Made by a program: the position numbers and the translations under genes
NCBI RefSeq assembly: GCF_040712315.1
Contig: NC_134013.1
Span: 11,319,001-11,383,000 of the forward strand
Direction of reading: 5' to 3'
From: Castanea sativa
Lineage: Eukaryota; Streptophyta; Magnoliopsida; Fagales; Fagaceae
DNA length: 64,000 nucleotides
Notes under the pieces: generated by a model
What the model was told of the DNA's origin: nothing
What the model saw: only the letters and a program-made list of their open reading frames with translations
Database searches by the model: none
Shown: positions 12,290-23,584 of the stretch, piece after piece
Layout: each line of letters begins with the position of its first letter
Position numbering within the stretch: position 1 is the first letter of the stretch

Positions 12290-12453
12290 GTAAATGACTT
12301 TCAATAATGTTCTTTAAATTAGAGGGCTTGCAAAATTTTTGAAGGCGCAATAAGCCCGGAAATTCTGAAGAATGTAGATGATATTCAATAATGTTCTTTG
12401 AATCTAAGGGCTTGCAAAATCTTTGAAGACGCAAAAAACCTGGAAATTCTGGA
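12290..12453. repeat. 85-bp tandem repeat, two units (copy B)
   Basis: Counterpart of 6189-6352. Units start at 12290 and 12374 and have diverged from copy A by scattered substitutions. Directly downstream is an open stretch read as TKDQIERMREHVKLAHL, similar to the copy A reading QIEQTREHAKLTRL. Confidence 0.7.
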
Positions 12454-13215
12454 CAAAAGATCAAATTGAACGAATGAGGGAGCATGTCAAACTCGCACAC
12501 CTAACCACCATCAATCTTACAATCATGAAACAAAAAGAGTCATACTCACTTTTATACCACAAGAGTTTTGAAAATTGTCGTAAAATTTTATGTATTATTA
12601 GTCTTATTACAAAAGATCATATATTTGTACCGTTGTACAAAGTTTTTGTATGTAAAAATTATGTTGAATGTAAGAAATCAATGATATAAAGCATGTTACT
12701 AGAATTAATCCAAGTTGAATGCATTTGGTCTAACAATCTTGTGTTCGGTTCAGTCTTCTTCTTAGCAGAGTATGAAATAAAATGAGATAAAAGTTTTTTT
12801 TTTTTAGATAAGTATAGCAAGAGATAAATGTTGGGGCCAAAGTTTGTGAAATTAAAGACGAAGTAAATGTTAGATCGATACTCAAACAACAAATGTGTGG
12901 AAAACACTTTCTTTTCCTTGCATTATTTCCACTTCAAACGGCCTCTAGGATACAGCGAAATCTACTTTGACAAAGTTCCACAATTATCAATTGCCAAAAT
13001 CCTATTCGCAAAACTACAGTAATTCTTACCTTAAAGTGAGAAGCGGGTTTATTCTAATATTGTGTGATAGATAAGCCACCACTCATTGTACTTAGAAGTT
13101 TGAACAGTTTTCTGTTACTATTTCAGTATTAATGTAGAGGAGATAGTCATGAACTACTTTAAAAATATTTTTAACAATATCAACGGAACTTAAAACATAA
13201 ACCATCTTATTGGTG

Positions 13216-13885
13216 AGGTTGACAGGGCTGTTATTGGAGGCAAAACTGGGCCAAAAGCTTCATTGCTTTAATTAGTATCATTAAAGCTAGAAACGTAATT
13301 CATAAGGGCAACCATTGGAGAATTGGATATAGAAAGTGAGAATCTGGCATGATAGGTGGCTACTAACACCATCTATGTACCAAGTTGTATTTTCAAGAAA
13401 AATTTTACAAGAAGATGTGAAAGTGAGGGAATTAATCAATGAGATTCAAAGTGCTGGAATGAGGACTTGATAGATATGGTGTTTATGTGTCATGAAGCTG
13501 AATAAATAAATAAAAAAATTCATCGGAGCAACTCACTCCTGAAGGACAAGCTTTTTTGGATTGGTAATTAACAAACACTTATTCATGGTCAAAAGTACAT
13601 ATAGGGTAGGTTTGAGCATGAAATCATTCATCAAAAAAAAAAAAGGTTTGAGCAAGAAATCTGCAAGCAATAAAGGAGAAAGCTCAAATGGTGAAAGAAT
13701 GTGATCCTTTTGAAGAAAACCATGGAAGATGAAGTCAAGAGTCTTATAGCTCAGTGGCATTGCCTGGTTTCTGATATGAGAGGAGAACAAGGACTCAAAT
13801 TCCAACCCCAGCCCCTTGTAAAAATTGAATATTAAAACAACTGTAGAAGATGAATGTGGCAAATAAAATCAAGATGTTTGCCTAG
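13216..13885 (+). pseudogene. LINE retrotransposon remnant, copy B
   Basis: Counterpart of 7290-7925. Here the codon run is IWHDRW, so the tryptophan lost in copy A is intact, but a 4-base deletion upstream shifts the frame. The later W of WKMNV is TAG here and TGG in copy A. The KMFA-stop is shared by both copies. The element was therefore already broken before the duplication, and each copy gained its own lesions afterwards. Confidence 0.6.
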
Positions 13886-13973
13886 TGAAGTCAGGTGTGA
13901 TGCATGGCAATGGGATAAGGAATCCACTTCTCAGGCACTGAGGTTATGAGAAAGTTAGAGAGGTGTCAGTAGG

Positions 13974-14009
<36 letters not shown>

Positions 14010-14629
14010 TATAGGTCAGTAGTTTTTTTGATGGGATACAACAGAGGCTCACGCAACAGGTAAACTTTGTGAATGTGTTTTGGGAGGGGGTTGATAACAT
14101 GCTGTGAATAGGGGCCGGAGCTGATGTTTACTATTGCATAGAGAGTGCGGGACCAGTCAAACAAGATCCAGCATAAGAGAAAACTAATGATGCAACACAT
14201 AACTCAGCAAGTGCTACATAATATTTGACAGAATTCCAACAAGCCAAAACCATGAAAAAAGGCCAAAGAAATAGTGAGATAGATCCCTCCATGGCAGCTT
14301 GCACAAGTAAAGAGATAAGAATGATTCATGACACCAAACATAAACAAGTTGTGGCAATTTTTCAAGCTTAGCATTTCAACAGATTATCATGGAAAGTGAT
14401 ATTCTTTCAACCATCCAAGCACTGAAGCAGAAAGAACTGAAGAAGGCTTTTAAAGATTTCAGAGGGTGCAAGATATCCCATATAGGCAAATAAGGGGTAA
14501 CAAAGTGGCCCATACTTTGACCAGACATGCCTTGAGGATTTAGTGCTTGGATTGAGGTGCTTTTGGAGAGATATTTAACCCCAAAACTCCAAATTTCTCA
14601 TGAATAAAACTATATCTTCTTTATATTTA

Positions 14630-14630
<1 letters not shown>

Positions 14631-14660
<30 letters not shown>

Positions 14661-15012
14661 AAAAAAACTAGAAAACTAATCATTGTACTAATAGAAATTT
14701 ATTAACCAAAAAAAGACAAATCTTCTAAACTATGTTCAGTTCATGCAAAGCAGTGAAACATCACAATGAAAAATACATTTACCTCAATCCACAAAAGTTC
14801 ATACAAATTTAAAAAGATATGCAAAATTTGTTTAAGGTGGGCTGGGTGGAACAAAATTGCTGTGCTGAGGTTCATATGGAACCTCTTTGCAAGTGTTGGT
14901 TCTAATTGGGTGGCATGGGTTAAGGCAGATATAAATAAAAAATAGAAAGGTATACCAAACTAACCAACTTGAATAAGGAGGCAGTATATATTTATCCCTT
15001 CTAGAGAAAAAA
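14631..15012. other. A-rich tract and DPH5 3' flank
   Basis: An A/AAAAAT-rich run at 14627-14668 marks the end of duplicate copy B and may be a retroposon tail. The remainder up to 15012 is the 3' flank, and probably the 3' UTR, of the minus-strand DPH5 gene. No other feature is seen. Confidence 0.5.
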
Positions 15013-17491
15013 TCATATGGTCCCATCATCAATCCGTTCCAAACTCTCTCCTCTAAGTTTGTAAAAGTCCAACATTTCTTCTTCCACTGGATGGGTCTTG
15101 CCTACTATGACAAGGCAATGCAGAGGTGTTCCAAAATCAATCGTCTGTAGTTGCCTCATTGTACCTGCAACTATCAACTGATCCTCACTTCCCAGCCGAG
15201 CAAACCCAACACAATCGGTGTCTTCGTTGTAGGCTGCAGGACAATGCAAAAATCACCAGTCCTCAAATAACACATTATTTTGCAAAACTTGAAATGTCAT
15301 ATTTAGAGCAATTGAGAATTGATTGCAGCAAAATATGGGGTATCAGATCATGGAAGAAGGCAGGTAGCCACCTAGGCAATTGCCATCAGTTTTATACAAG
15401 CAGTTTACACAAATTTTAAATAAAACTCAAGTAGTAAATTTGGTGAACCAAACGCACCACGCACACAAAATCTACACTTGAAAGTGAAGACCTGATTGGA
15501 GGAAAAATGAAGCTTACCAGATCCTCCTTGTGTTTGCTCAACCTCCAGGAGCTGCTCAATGGCAGTGTTTATTGTCATGTATCTAGGTGGTTCATACTGC
15601 TTTCTTCCTCTGAAAGAATTCAAGGGGCAAAGCAGTGAAATGATAATCAGTATAAGCATTGGTAGAAGTGAAGCAACCGTATAGAACATAAGAATCACAG
15701 AAAATTGAGAAGGCAATCATTCAGTTTAAGTACAGACCTGCACAAAGATTCCAGTGAGGGTTCCTTCACCCGTATATCTGCAGGAACAAAAGAATATGCA
15801 ATGAAATTTTTTAGTATAGAAATCAAGATATGGCACGAATCACAAAATAGCCAGAATTCAGAGAACTTTTCTTTTTCTTTTTCTTTTTACTGGATAAGTG
15901 ACTTGCACATGTTGGTCCATAAAGAAGGAAAGGATTTAGATTCTCAGAAAATCCGAAGGCTCACTCTACATGCTAAGTTGCTTTTTCAGACACCTAAAGC
16001 TATGAGGTCTAGCCTCTATGTTTCTAAACCAGGATGACTGACTGCCCAAGATTTTGATAAACAGAAAAGACTTTCAAAAGCTGCCGGTTCATAGTTGAGG
16101 GATCGGTGAGAAACACACACTGATACTATCATACTATCATACATGAGTAAAGTAACAGGCCATAGTCTTCCAGAAAGATGGACTTTGATACCTAAGCTAG
16201 GTTTATAATTTAAAATGCACGGAAAATCATATGGATTGAACACTGTTGTGAATGCAAAAGTCAGTACTCCTTTGTTTTAAATTACTCGAAGTGTGCGCAC
16301 GTGTGTATGTGTGTGTCTATAACATAAAATTTGGTAAACGTGTTCGGGTAATTCCAAGAGATTGCTACTGATATACCAAGCTATGTCTTTCTTATTTGAA
16401 GAGATAAAAGCTGGGAGTACCTCACCTAGTAAGCAGAGAGTATGCAATCCGAGCAAGCGATTTTGTTTAATCTTCTCATAAAAGCTATCAGGCCTCCATG
16501 TTTCGGTAAAGAACGGTATTGAAATGGTCTCTCCATAGCGGTAGAGTTGTAGCCCACATACACCAATTGCATTCATCACTGATGCATTGTGCACCACCTT
16601 GACTTCAACCCCCATTTTCTTTGCTCGCACAACAAGATCACTATGTGTAGTTGCTCTGTGTTTGAAACCAAAGCATTAAACAGAAGAAGAATACATCCAA
16701 TAGAGCAAATCCAATAAAGAACTATGTTACTCCCATTGAAATCTGTACATTTTTTTTTTTTTGTGTGTGCAGAATTTGAACCCAGGATGTCATGAACACA
16801 CTAGGAGATGCCAACCAATTTAGCTACAAGGCTATTGGCAAAATTTGGATCATTCCTCGATTTATACGTGTACATTAACTGAAATTTACGGTATTTGAGA
16901 ACCGATGCAGAGTTTAAGCTCCAAGCAAGATTTTACTCCAAATACTGAACATTAACTGATTTTTTTTCCCCCTAATTGATAAATTACTAATGCCCATTAG
17001 TGCAAAACTAATGTTTCTTCACTTGCAATATTCAAAAGCTTACATTTAAATAAAAAAAAACACAATAATAATTCAATAAACCCCAAATATGATCCCACTA
17101 GAGCAAACCACAAAAGCAGCAGCATACCCAAAAGGATCGCCAACAACAAGGAAAGCCACGTCAGACTCACGAGCCTCAGATAGAATACCATCTGCTTTTT
17201 CCTCTACAATTTCCCTATCAGCAAGCGTAATTGACTTCCCATACAATTTTTCCTGCCCCAATTTACAAAAACAAATAAATACCCAAAATAATCTGAAAAG
17301 AAAGAAAAGCAAATATTATGAGAGGGAAAGAGGGTACGTACGAGTGTGGAAAGGCCATCGGAAGAGAGACCAAAAGAAAGGAGAGAAGTGTAGGCCTCAA
17401 TGTAGACCTTTTGGCATCTCTTCACAGCTTCTAAACCTCTGAGAGTTATGTCCTTCTCATCGCCCAGTCCTAGGCCTACTACGAATAACAT
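15013..17491 (-). CDS. DPH5: Diphthine methyl ester synthase (DPH5)
   Basis: S-adenosylmethionine-dependent methyltransferase of diphthamide biosynthesis. It methylates the modified histidine of elongation factor 2 in the cytosol. Exons (transcript order): 17342-17491, 17128-17252, 16426-16655, 15738-15777, 15518-15609, 15233 down to 15013; all junctions are GT..AG and the frame closes. The spliced product is 285 residues, the usual DPH5 length. It starts [16 protein letters not shown], the SAM-binding N-terminus of the tetrapyrrole-methylase fold. It contains [14 protein letters not shown] across the exon 2/3 junction and [19 protein letters not shown] in exon 3, both diagnostic. The C-terminus is [18 protein letters not shown]. 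The start is the only in-frame ATG before the conserved motif. No defect seen. A SINE lies in intron 2. I am sure of the family and confident of the model. Confidence 0.95.
16763..16840 (-). repeat. SINE-like fragment in DPH5 intron 2
   Basis: Minus-strand box A-like TAGCTAAATTGG (about 16818-16829) and box B-like GGGTTCAAATTC (about 16772-16783), with a poly-A side represented by the T run at 16750-16761. The body differs from the main SINE family in the window, so it is another subfamily or an old copy. Confidence 0.45.
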
Positions 17492-18122
17492 CTCTGTCTA
17501 GCTCGTAAACCCCAAACTGAGAGTCTGACTGAAAACTATGAATAAAATTCGAGCTGTGGCAGGCGGCGGGCGAGCGGGACGAGTAGGGTGGGGGCGGTTC
17601 GGGTATGACTGCTATTACCTAATTGGACACGGGTTAAAGAGTGAAGACAAGTACTCTAGGATGCCAAAAATGCCAAAAATATTATAACTATTGCGTATAT
17701 CACTAAATTAGCTTTTCAATTCTCCCAAAAAAAGAAAAAATAAAATAAAAATCCAAAACCTATTGCTCTAGATTAATGCCTCTTTCTAAGTGTCAATGTT
17801 ATTTCCCGAGTGTAATTAATTATTGTTTTCCATGTAAAAATTTCTATAGTTTTTATTTTCTTAATTTTGGGTTTTTTGGTTGTATTTGATAGGGCAAGAA
17901 AAAATTCAGGATTTTGCAAACAAATTGAGTAATAGGGGATTATATTATATTAATAAATGATTGAGGCCTTAATTTTCATTAAAGAAAGGATGCCATTGAT
18001 AATAGACATGGCATGCCTAACATTATTGGTGTTAGTATTTTATTTCCCTCTTAAATTGTAACTTGTTTTTTCAAGTAATCATAACTTTAGGCAAATTTAA
18101 AATTTAAAATTTTGTTCAACTA
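17492..18122. other. DPH5 upstream region
   Basis: Promoter and 5' flank of DPH5. The first 150 bases upstream of the ATG are relatively GC-rich (17550-17600), after which the sequence becomes AT-rich. I see no other gene. Confidence 0.4.
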
Positions 18123-18151
18123 ATTCGTGCATTGCACGGATTAGCGACTAG
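18123..18151 (+). mobile_element. Probable Helitron 3' terminus
   Basis: The sequence ATTCGTGCATTGCACGGAT forms a short GC-rich hairpin (CGTGC-ATT-GCACG). Eight to ten bases later comes CTAG (18148-18151) followed by T. A GC hairpin shortly before a CTRR end with insertion before T is the hallmark of plant Helitron 3' ends, and this palindrome is typical of them. I could not find the matching 5' TC end, so the element's extent is unknown. It would lie to the left of 18151. Confidence 0.5.
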
Positions 18152-18268
18152 TTATGTACTAATCTTGACACCAAAGTTGATCGAAAAATTGGATATAAAA
18201 TTAAGTGTGCTATAAGAGGCTAAGACTTTTTAGATTTTCTCTAGCCCAAAGTCTAACAAAAGAGATTA

Positions 18269-18314
<46 letters not shown>

Positions 18315-19179
18315 TTATTTGAATCTTTTATATAATATATATTATTTATAATTTAATTTTTTATATATAAATATTCTATTACCTTTCCAAACATTTGTAT
18401 ATGTACTTTCGTTGTTACCAACTTACCATCTCGTTTGAATTGCCCCATTCTTTTCCATATCAATTTTCCCTATCCTTGAGCAGGGATGAGACACTCATGG
18501 TCTAATCCCACCCTATCCAATGATTCATCCTTCTATTCTCTATCCATACCCAATCTTTGAGGGATTAGATTAACATATTATGAATCATATTAAACTTTGT
18601 AATAGAGAGCAAGCAAACAAGCCAAGATGGGTTAGCTTGGGAATGACCTACTCAATAACATATCAAAATTAGAATAACTTACCGTTCATATTACTCCTAC
18701 CCCTTTTTTATAGCTGCTATTGGGTGCGGTCTAATTTTATCAAATCTAGTCGTAGTTCTCATCTTATTGTTCTTTGCAAGTAGTTGTGTTGACATATAAG
18801 GTTGTTTCAACCATCTTGCCATCCAACACAATTTTCAGTAATGATGAGAATTCGAGTTGTTATAGGAACATAAAAATAGGGATGACAATAAAGCGAGATT
18901 CGGTTGGATCAACGATGCCTTGCCTCATCGCATCCCCTCTTATGAAACAAAAATAATCTGCATAAATTTGGAGCACAATAGGTTGAGTAAAGACTCGATT
19001 GACCATTCTTATTAACATTTTGTTGTCATTGATGAAATAAGAGAGAGAGAAAGCGAAGGGGTAAGGGCGATAGTGAGACTATTGAAAGAGAGATGAGTGT
19101 TTTGAAAATAGTAATAAAATATGTATAAAATAGAATAAATTAGATATATAACTAATTTAAATATATGCAAGAAAAATAA

Positions 19180-19199
<20 letters not shown>
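18152..19199. other. Intergenic with simple repeats
   Basis: Contains a (CT)n tract at about 18272-18310 and an (AT)n tract at about 19184-19212, with AT-rich unique sequence between them. No coding exon or structured element is seen. Confidence 0.5.
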
Positions 19200-19212
<13 letters not shown>

Positions 19213-19214
<2 letters not shown>

Positions 19215-19990
19215 AGTGCTCAAAAATAAAGACCCAAGCTTACTTAGATCAGTGATTCTTGCCCTCTAATTAGGCCCAAACAACAAATTTTTTATAGAGA
19301 GTGAGAAGTTTAACCAAGTGCAATTTTATCCTATGTCCAAGCCTTAGGCCGAAGAACCCAGAATATCAAGTGAATGTAATTTAGACAATAAACGAGAGTA
19401 ATACCCTCCTCGGGTAAATCTGAGGACCAAATTCTTTTATGTAATTGTAATTCAAATTTAACACTAAGTGTGCTACACTGTATTCTGTCCTGTTCTAGTA
19501 GTATTGTAAAATGTTCATCCCCTTTTTGAGGTAGGTTTAGTCCTTTTATAGCCCTTTCCAATGCATCTTAACCCTTCACCTGTACGTTTCCAGGCATTCT
19601 CCCAAGATACTTGTCTCATCAGGGCTCTAATGAAGGTGGTAGAAGGTGATGCTAGCTATAAAGTCATTGTTCATAAGTTATTTCCACATTAATACAACTG
19701 ATAGGGTTAGTGGAGGGCATTGAATACGGAGGTGGAAGGTATATCCTCCAAGAAGCTTCCTCCCATCATCCTTGTCCAGGTTGCCATATACTTTCCTCGG
19801 ACCCTTTAGGGATATCAGTTGCCATGATTCCCTTTTTCTCCTTGGGCAGGTGGAGCTCTTGGGACTTGCTTGCCATCCTAACCCTAGATTATGAAGACTG
19901 TTCCTTGGTTTAGACTCTTCAGTCCTCAAACCCCACACAACACACACACACATACACCCAAGTCTAGGTGGGGCTAGCAAAATCCGTTCC
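19213..19990 (-). repeat. LTR-like retrotransposon fragment
   Basis: This block is richer in GC than its surroundings. On the minus strand it has a TATA-like CTATAAAAGGAC (about 19538-19549). It includes CCTCGGGTAAATCTGAGG (19411-19428) and a CA-rich stretch near 19935-19960. The open frames in it have no recognisable domain. The composition and TATA box suggest a decayed LTR, but I could not define TG..CA ends or target duplications. Confidence 0.35.
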
Positions 19991-20533
19991 TACCCCATCT
20001 CTTCTTTTGGGCAGGGCAAACCCTTCTAGGAGAGGATGAGGTTAGTTGGATCAGAGCAGGAGAGGGGCATTTCACCACCCCAAATAAAATTGCCACCATA
20101 AGCCTAAATAGTATTCTCAAACTTGCACATTTTCAAGTATAGAAACCCTTGCATTTATCAAATAGCACTTGGGGGGTTAAAAACAAAATTGGAGAGTGCC
20201 CACATTCTTGGAGTTGGATAGCTGTTTATCCAAAAAAAAAAATACATGATACTAGATTTCAATTTCCAACCTGTTTCAGCCAAAGAAACAGTGCGCCGAT
20301 TATTCTTTCAGCCTTATTTGGTAAATCACAACAAACATTAGTAAAAGAATGAAGGTGGATGGTTATATCAATAATCAAATTGTACAACAGAAAGGCATGA
20401 AAAACAATTTGACAGAATGTAAAATAGGTGTATAGAAACACAAGAAGGAAATGCGGATCTCTTCCTGTTTCTCTAGTAGTGAGTTAATTATCCAATGTAT
20501 TGAAATCAAAATCACTGCTACATCTTCTTGGGT

Positions 20534-23286
20534 TCAGTCATCATCCTTAAATTCTCTGTTCAAAACAAATACGCACTCCGTCAACAAAAAATTCAAGCTT
20601 TTTCGTATTTTTTAGTAGGCAAGTATTTCATGTTGGTTATACACATATGACTAGAAGTCCCACAAAGAAAAAAAAAATTAGAAATTAAGAAATTAATTTA
20701 ACATAATTAGGTTCAAACTCATTAGTGGTGTCATTATATATTATACTAATTTCTCAACTGGAATATCTTACCTAATAACCAGCTGATCTATTGGCTAACT
20801 CATCAGTAGGATTCGCATAATTGGAACTAACTAAATAGTCTACTGTATAAGCATATAATTGTCTTTCTCAATACATTCCCAACACAGAAATCTGAACTTT
20901 AAAAATATTTGGTTTATTAAATCAGCAACATCTAAATATTGCTGTGATACCTTATTAGGCTAAACACAGGTGATAAACTGGTCCAGTTTGATTTCTTGTT
21001 AATCTTATTATCTCAATTGCCAGAGTGGTTTTTCATTTATAACTGAGCTGTTGTAATCAAAATTATTATCTTACTTCATTTATTTTCTCTTCTGCTCCAT
21101 TTTTTAGTAGCGCAAAAGAAAAAAACCAAGTTATATTAAAGAAATCCATACCTGCGATCAAGGTACCGAGGTTGTATCCCACTGCCTTGACATGTGGTGC
21201 ATGTTAATGACCCGGCACCTTCACAATTGATGCATCGAGAGACATCCTTCTCATCCCCACCAAGCTCTACTGTCACTGAACCAGTTCCTAGGCAAAATCT
21301 GCATTTCTCTGGGGAAGAGTTATCCACTTTCATGAGAGTAAAGATTTGAAACATCCATCAAGCTAATTCTTGCCAAAAAATTTTGAGTTCCATATGGAAT
21401 TGCAGTTGGGTAACTGCCCTTCTTTTTTAATTATATGGTAACCAGATTGTGAGTTTGCACAAATGAGCCCCCATGGTGATAAAATTTAAATCTAAAATCT
21501 AGGATCAAAGAGAAATATACCATGTATAATATACTTGCACCAGAGAAGATTAATTAATTGATCAAAGAGTACTAAGGCATATACAAATTATTTGATCATC
21601 CTGGTTGCCAACTTTCTATATAAAATCTAATCCTACATTTGCAATTTGCTTTAATAAAATCAATAAGTTTCTGGTTCTATATTCTATAAGTTTCTGAACA
21701 TATGTTAGTCTATAAGTTATGACTAGTTCCGTAGTAACGGGCAATGTAAAATCATAATCCTGGCCTGTTAACTGCTGTGAATGTAAATGGGACAGAGTTT
21801 ACTCACAACCTGATTTGAAAAAAAAATTTCCTCCAACCCACTATGTGGCGACTCAAATGGCCATCCACATGTACCTTTTGTCACATTACCTATTTAATAG
21901 ATCATGTTACTTGTTTAAATAATTTAATGAATTGTGATTTAATACACATTGATGGTTGTATGAATTGCCATAAAATGGGTTGGAGGAGATTCTTCCAAAC
22001 GGTTTTGGAAGAAAACTTTATCCATGTAGACGTGTAAATCAATCAAGAAAAGGTTCTTTATGCCACAATAACAAATAATTTTACCAAAATTACCAAACCT
22101 TGTGGTAGCACTGGAGATAAGAAATTGAGTCTACTTCTCAAAAAGACAAAAACCACAAAGAAATGGAGCAAATCTATAACCCATCTACTAGTCCAAGAAT
22201 TAATAGTTGACATTGGGAAATATCCATTCAATGGATTCTCATATGATATGGTCCAGAGCAATGCTAAGGACACAATTAATTTTATCAACATTTTTCACAA
22301 CTTGCAAGGTGGCAGGTTGTGATTAGAGCAACATCATTTTCACATGGCTCCAACACTGACATCACTTTTATTATGAACCAATCACAATAGGCCACATGTG
22401 CAGTTGTGAAAATTTTTATGTATCCCTAGAATTATTGAATGGTCTAGGTTCAAAATTTTCTAATAAGAACTTAATCGTGTGAAGATTATGGACATTGCCC
22501 ACAACCATCTTGGTTATAGTAAACTGATAGATTAAATCCAGCTTCTTGACCCATTGGACAAATAAAACAAAACATCAACTTCTTAAATCACACACCATTT
22601 GGTACAAACTTACAATCCCATCCAATTTTCATTCCTTATTTTATTAACATAAAATTTCTTATCTGTGCTCAATACATTGAATATATGACATGGCTGCTTA
22701 AGCACTCAATTAGCTTTTAAGGCAAACATGGAAATTTCACAATTCAGAGCAATTTAATACTATTACTTACGTGCACCGGTGCCATTGCAAGGGAAGCATG
22801 GCTGAGTGTTATCTCGCTTTGACTGCAGCAACATAAACAAAAAGCCTCAATTTTAGTACACTTCAGTAAGTAAAAACAAAATAGAATTTACCAAATCTAA
22901 CATTACAAAATTAGAAATTTACAAGAAAGTGGAAAAAGCACTTACAGCATTATCAATTTGGGTTTCATAGAAGACAGGAATGCCTATCCCAATTGCAACA
23001 CTAGCAACCCCAACAGCTATTGCCACCACCTGAAAACGCCATTTCCAAATCACTAATACAGAAACAAGGAATATGTTATTATAAAAACAAAAACAAAAAC
23101 AAATGGGAATGGAGAAAGAACCGTGTTTTGATCAAGATCAAGAGCTCGAATGCATGGATAAGACACTGGTGACCGTTGATTTCTTGAGGATTTGTAAGAA
23201 AAAAAAGAAGTGGTAGGAGAAGAGAGCTTGAGAGGGCAACTAAGAAATGGAGAGTGCAAGCGAGGTAGTGAAGGTGCTAGTGACAT
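20534..23286 (-). CDS. LQY1: LQY1, thylakoid zinc-finger thiol/disulfide isomerase for photosystem II repair
   Basis: Chloroplast thylakoid protein needed for PSII repair under high light (LOW QUANTUM YIELD OF PHOTOSYSTEM II 1). Exons: 23122-23286, 22946-23029, 22771-22822, 21152-21308, 20534-20555, all GT..AG. The spliced product is 159 residues, close to the Arabidopsis protein. Residues 1-55 are a Ser/Pro-rich transit peptide. One transmembrane segment follows at about 56-76 (VVAIAVGVASVAIGIGIPVF). Four DnaJ-type zinc motifs come next: CFPCNGTG, CRFCLGTG, CINCEGAG and CTTCQGSG. The tail is QPRYLDRREFKDDD, whose last residues come from a 22-base final exon. There is no J domain, as expected. 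The 1.46-kb intron 3 contains a MITE. A G-box lies about 220 bases upstream. Very sure. Confidence 0.96.
22264..22430. mobile_element. Short MITE in LQY1 intron 3
   Basis: Left end CTAAGGACACAATTAATTT...TTTTCACAAC and right end, read in reverse, CTAGGGATACATAAAAATTT...TCACAAC form imperfect terminal inverted repeats of about 50 bases, with a further GGTGGCA/TTGTGATT match inside. Related ends (GCTAA...CAACATTTTTxACAA) occur at about 29910-30010 and 31101-31262. The target site duplication is not clear. Confidence 0.45.
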
Positions 23287-23505
23287 TTTTTAATGTAGTC
23301 CAATTTTTTGTTGAGGTCTCTATCTCAAACACACAGGGTGTGAAAGACTTTGTTTCTCACCCAGTTGAATCAGTGTGGAACTGAAGCAGCTAGAATTGAA
23401 GTCCATCACCAGTGGATTTGGATATGTGGGGTAGGTACAAATATCAACCACCAAGACACTTGGAGACTTTCATGTATCACAATTCACAAATGGCAAATGT
23501 TCCTC

Positions 23506-23511
23506 CACGTG
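23506..23511. promoter_or_regulatory. G-box upstream of LQY1
   Basis: A palindromic CACGTG core within TCCACGTGGA, about 220 bases upstream of the LQY1 start. G-boxes bind bZIP and bHLH (HY5/PIF) factors and are common in light-responsive promoters. This fits a photosystem gene, but activity is inferred. Confidence 0.5.
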
Positions 23512-23527
23512 GATTCTCTGCTGTGAA

Positions 23528-23528
<1 letters not shown>

Positions 23529-23572
<44 letters not shown>

Positions 23573-23584
23573 CGCGCGCGCGCA
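23529..23584. repeat. Compound (TA)n(TG)n(CG)n microsatellite
   Basis: An alternating pyrimidine-purine run that goes from TA to TG to CG repeats without interruption. It lies about 245-300 bases upstream of the LQY1 start and just beyond the G-box. The CG/TG part is the classical Z-DNA-forming composition. Confidence 0.9.

Larger units (their letters stand above)
8725..14630. repeat. 6-kb tandem duplication, copy B
   Basis: Second direct copy of 2691-8597. It ends at about 14630, where the match to copy A (CTCATGAATAAAACTATATC) gives way to an A-rich run (14627-14668). Insertions specific to B include extra AT repeats (13979-14006), (CA)n near 10700 and a roughly 40-bp local duplication at 13607-13660. 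No intact gene is seen in it. Confidence 0.9.

Noticed and set aside
20259..20441. 60-codon frame just downstream of LQY1
   Set aside because: It lies in the 3' flank of LQY1 with no motif; chance frame.
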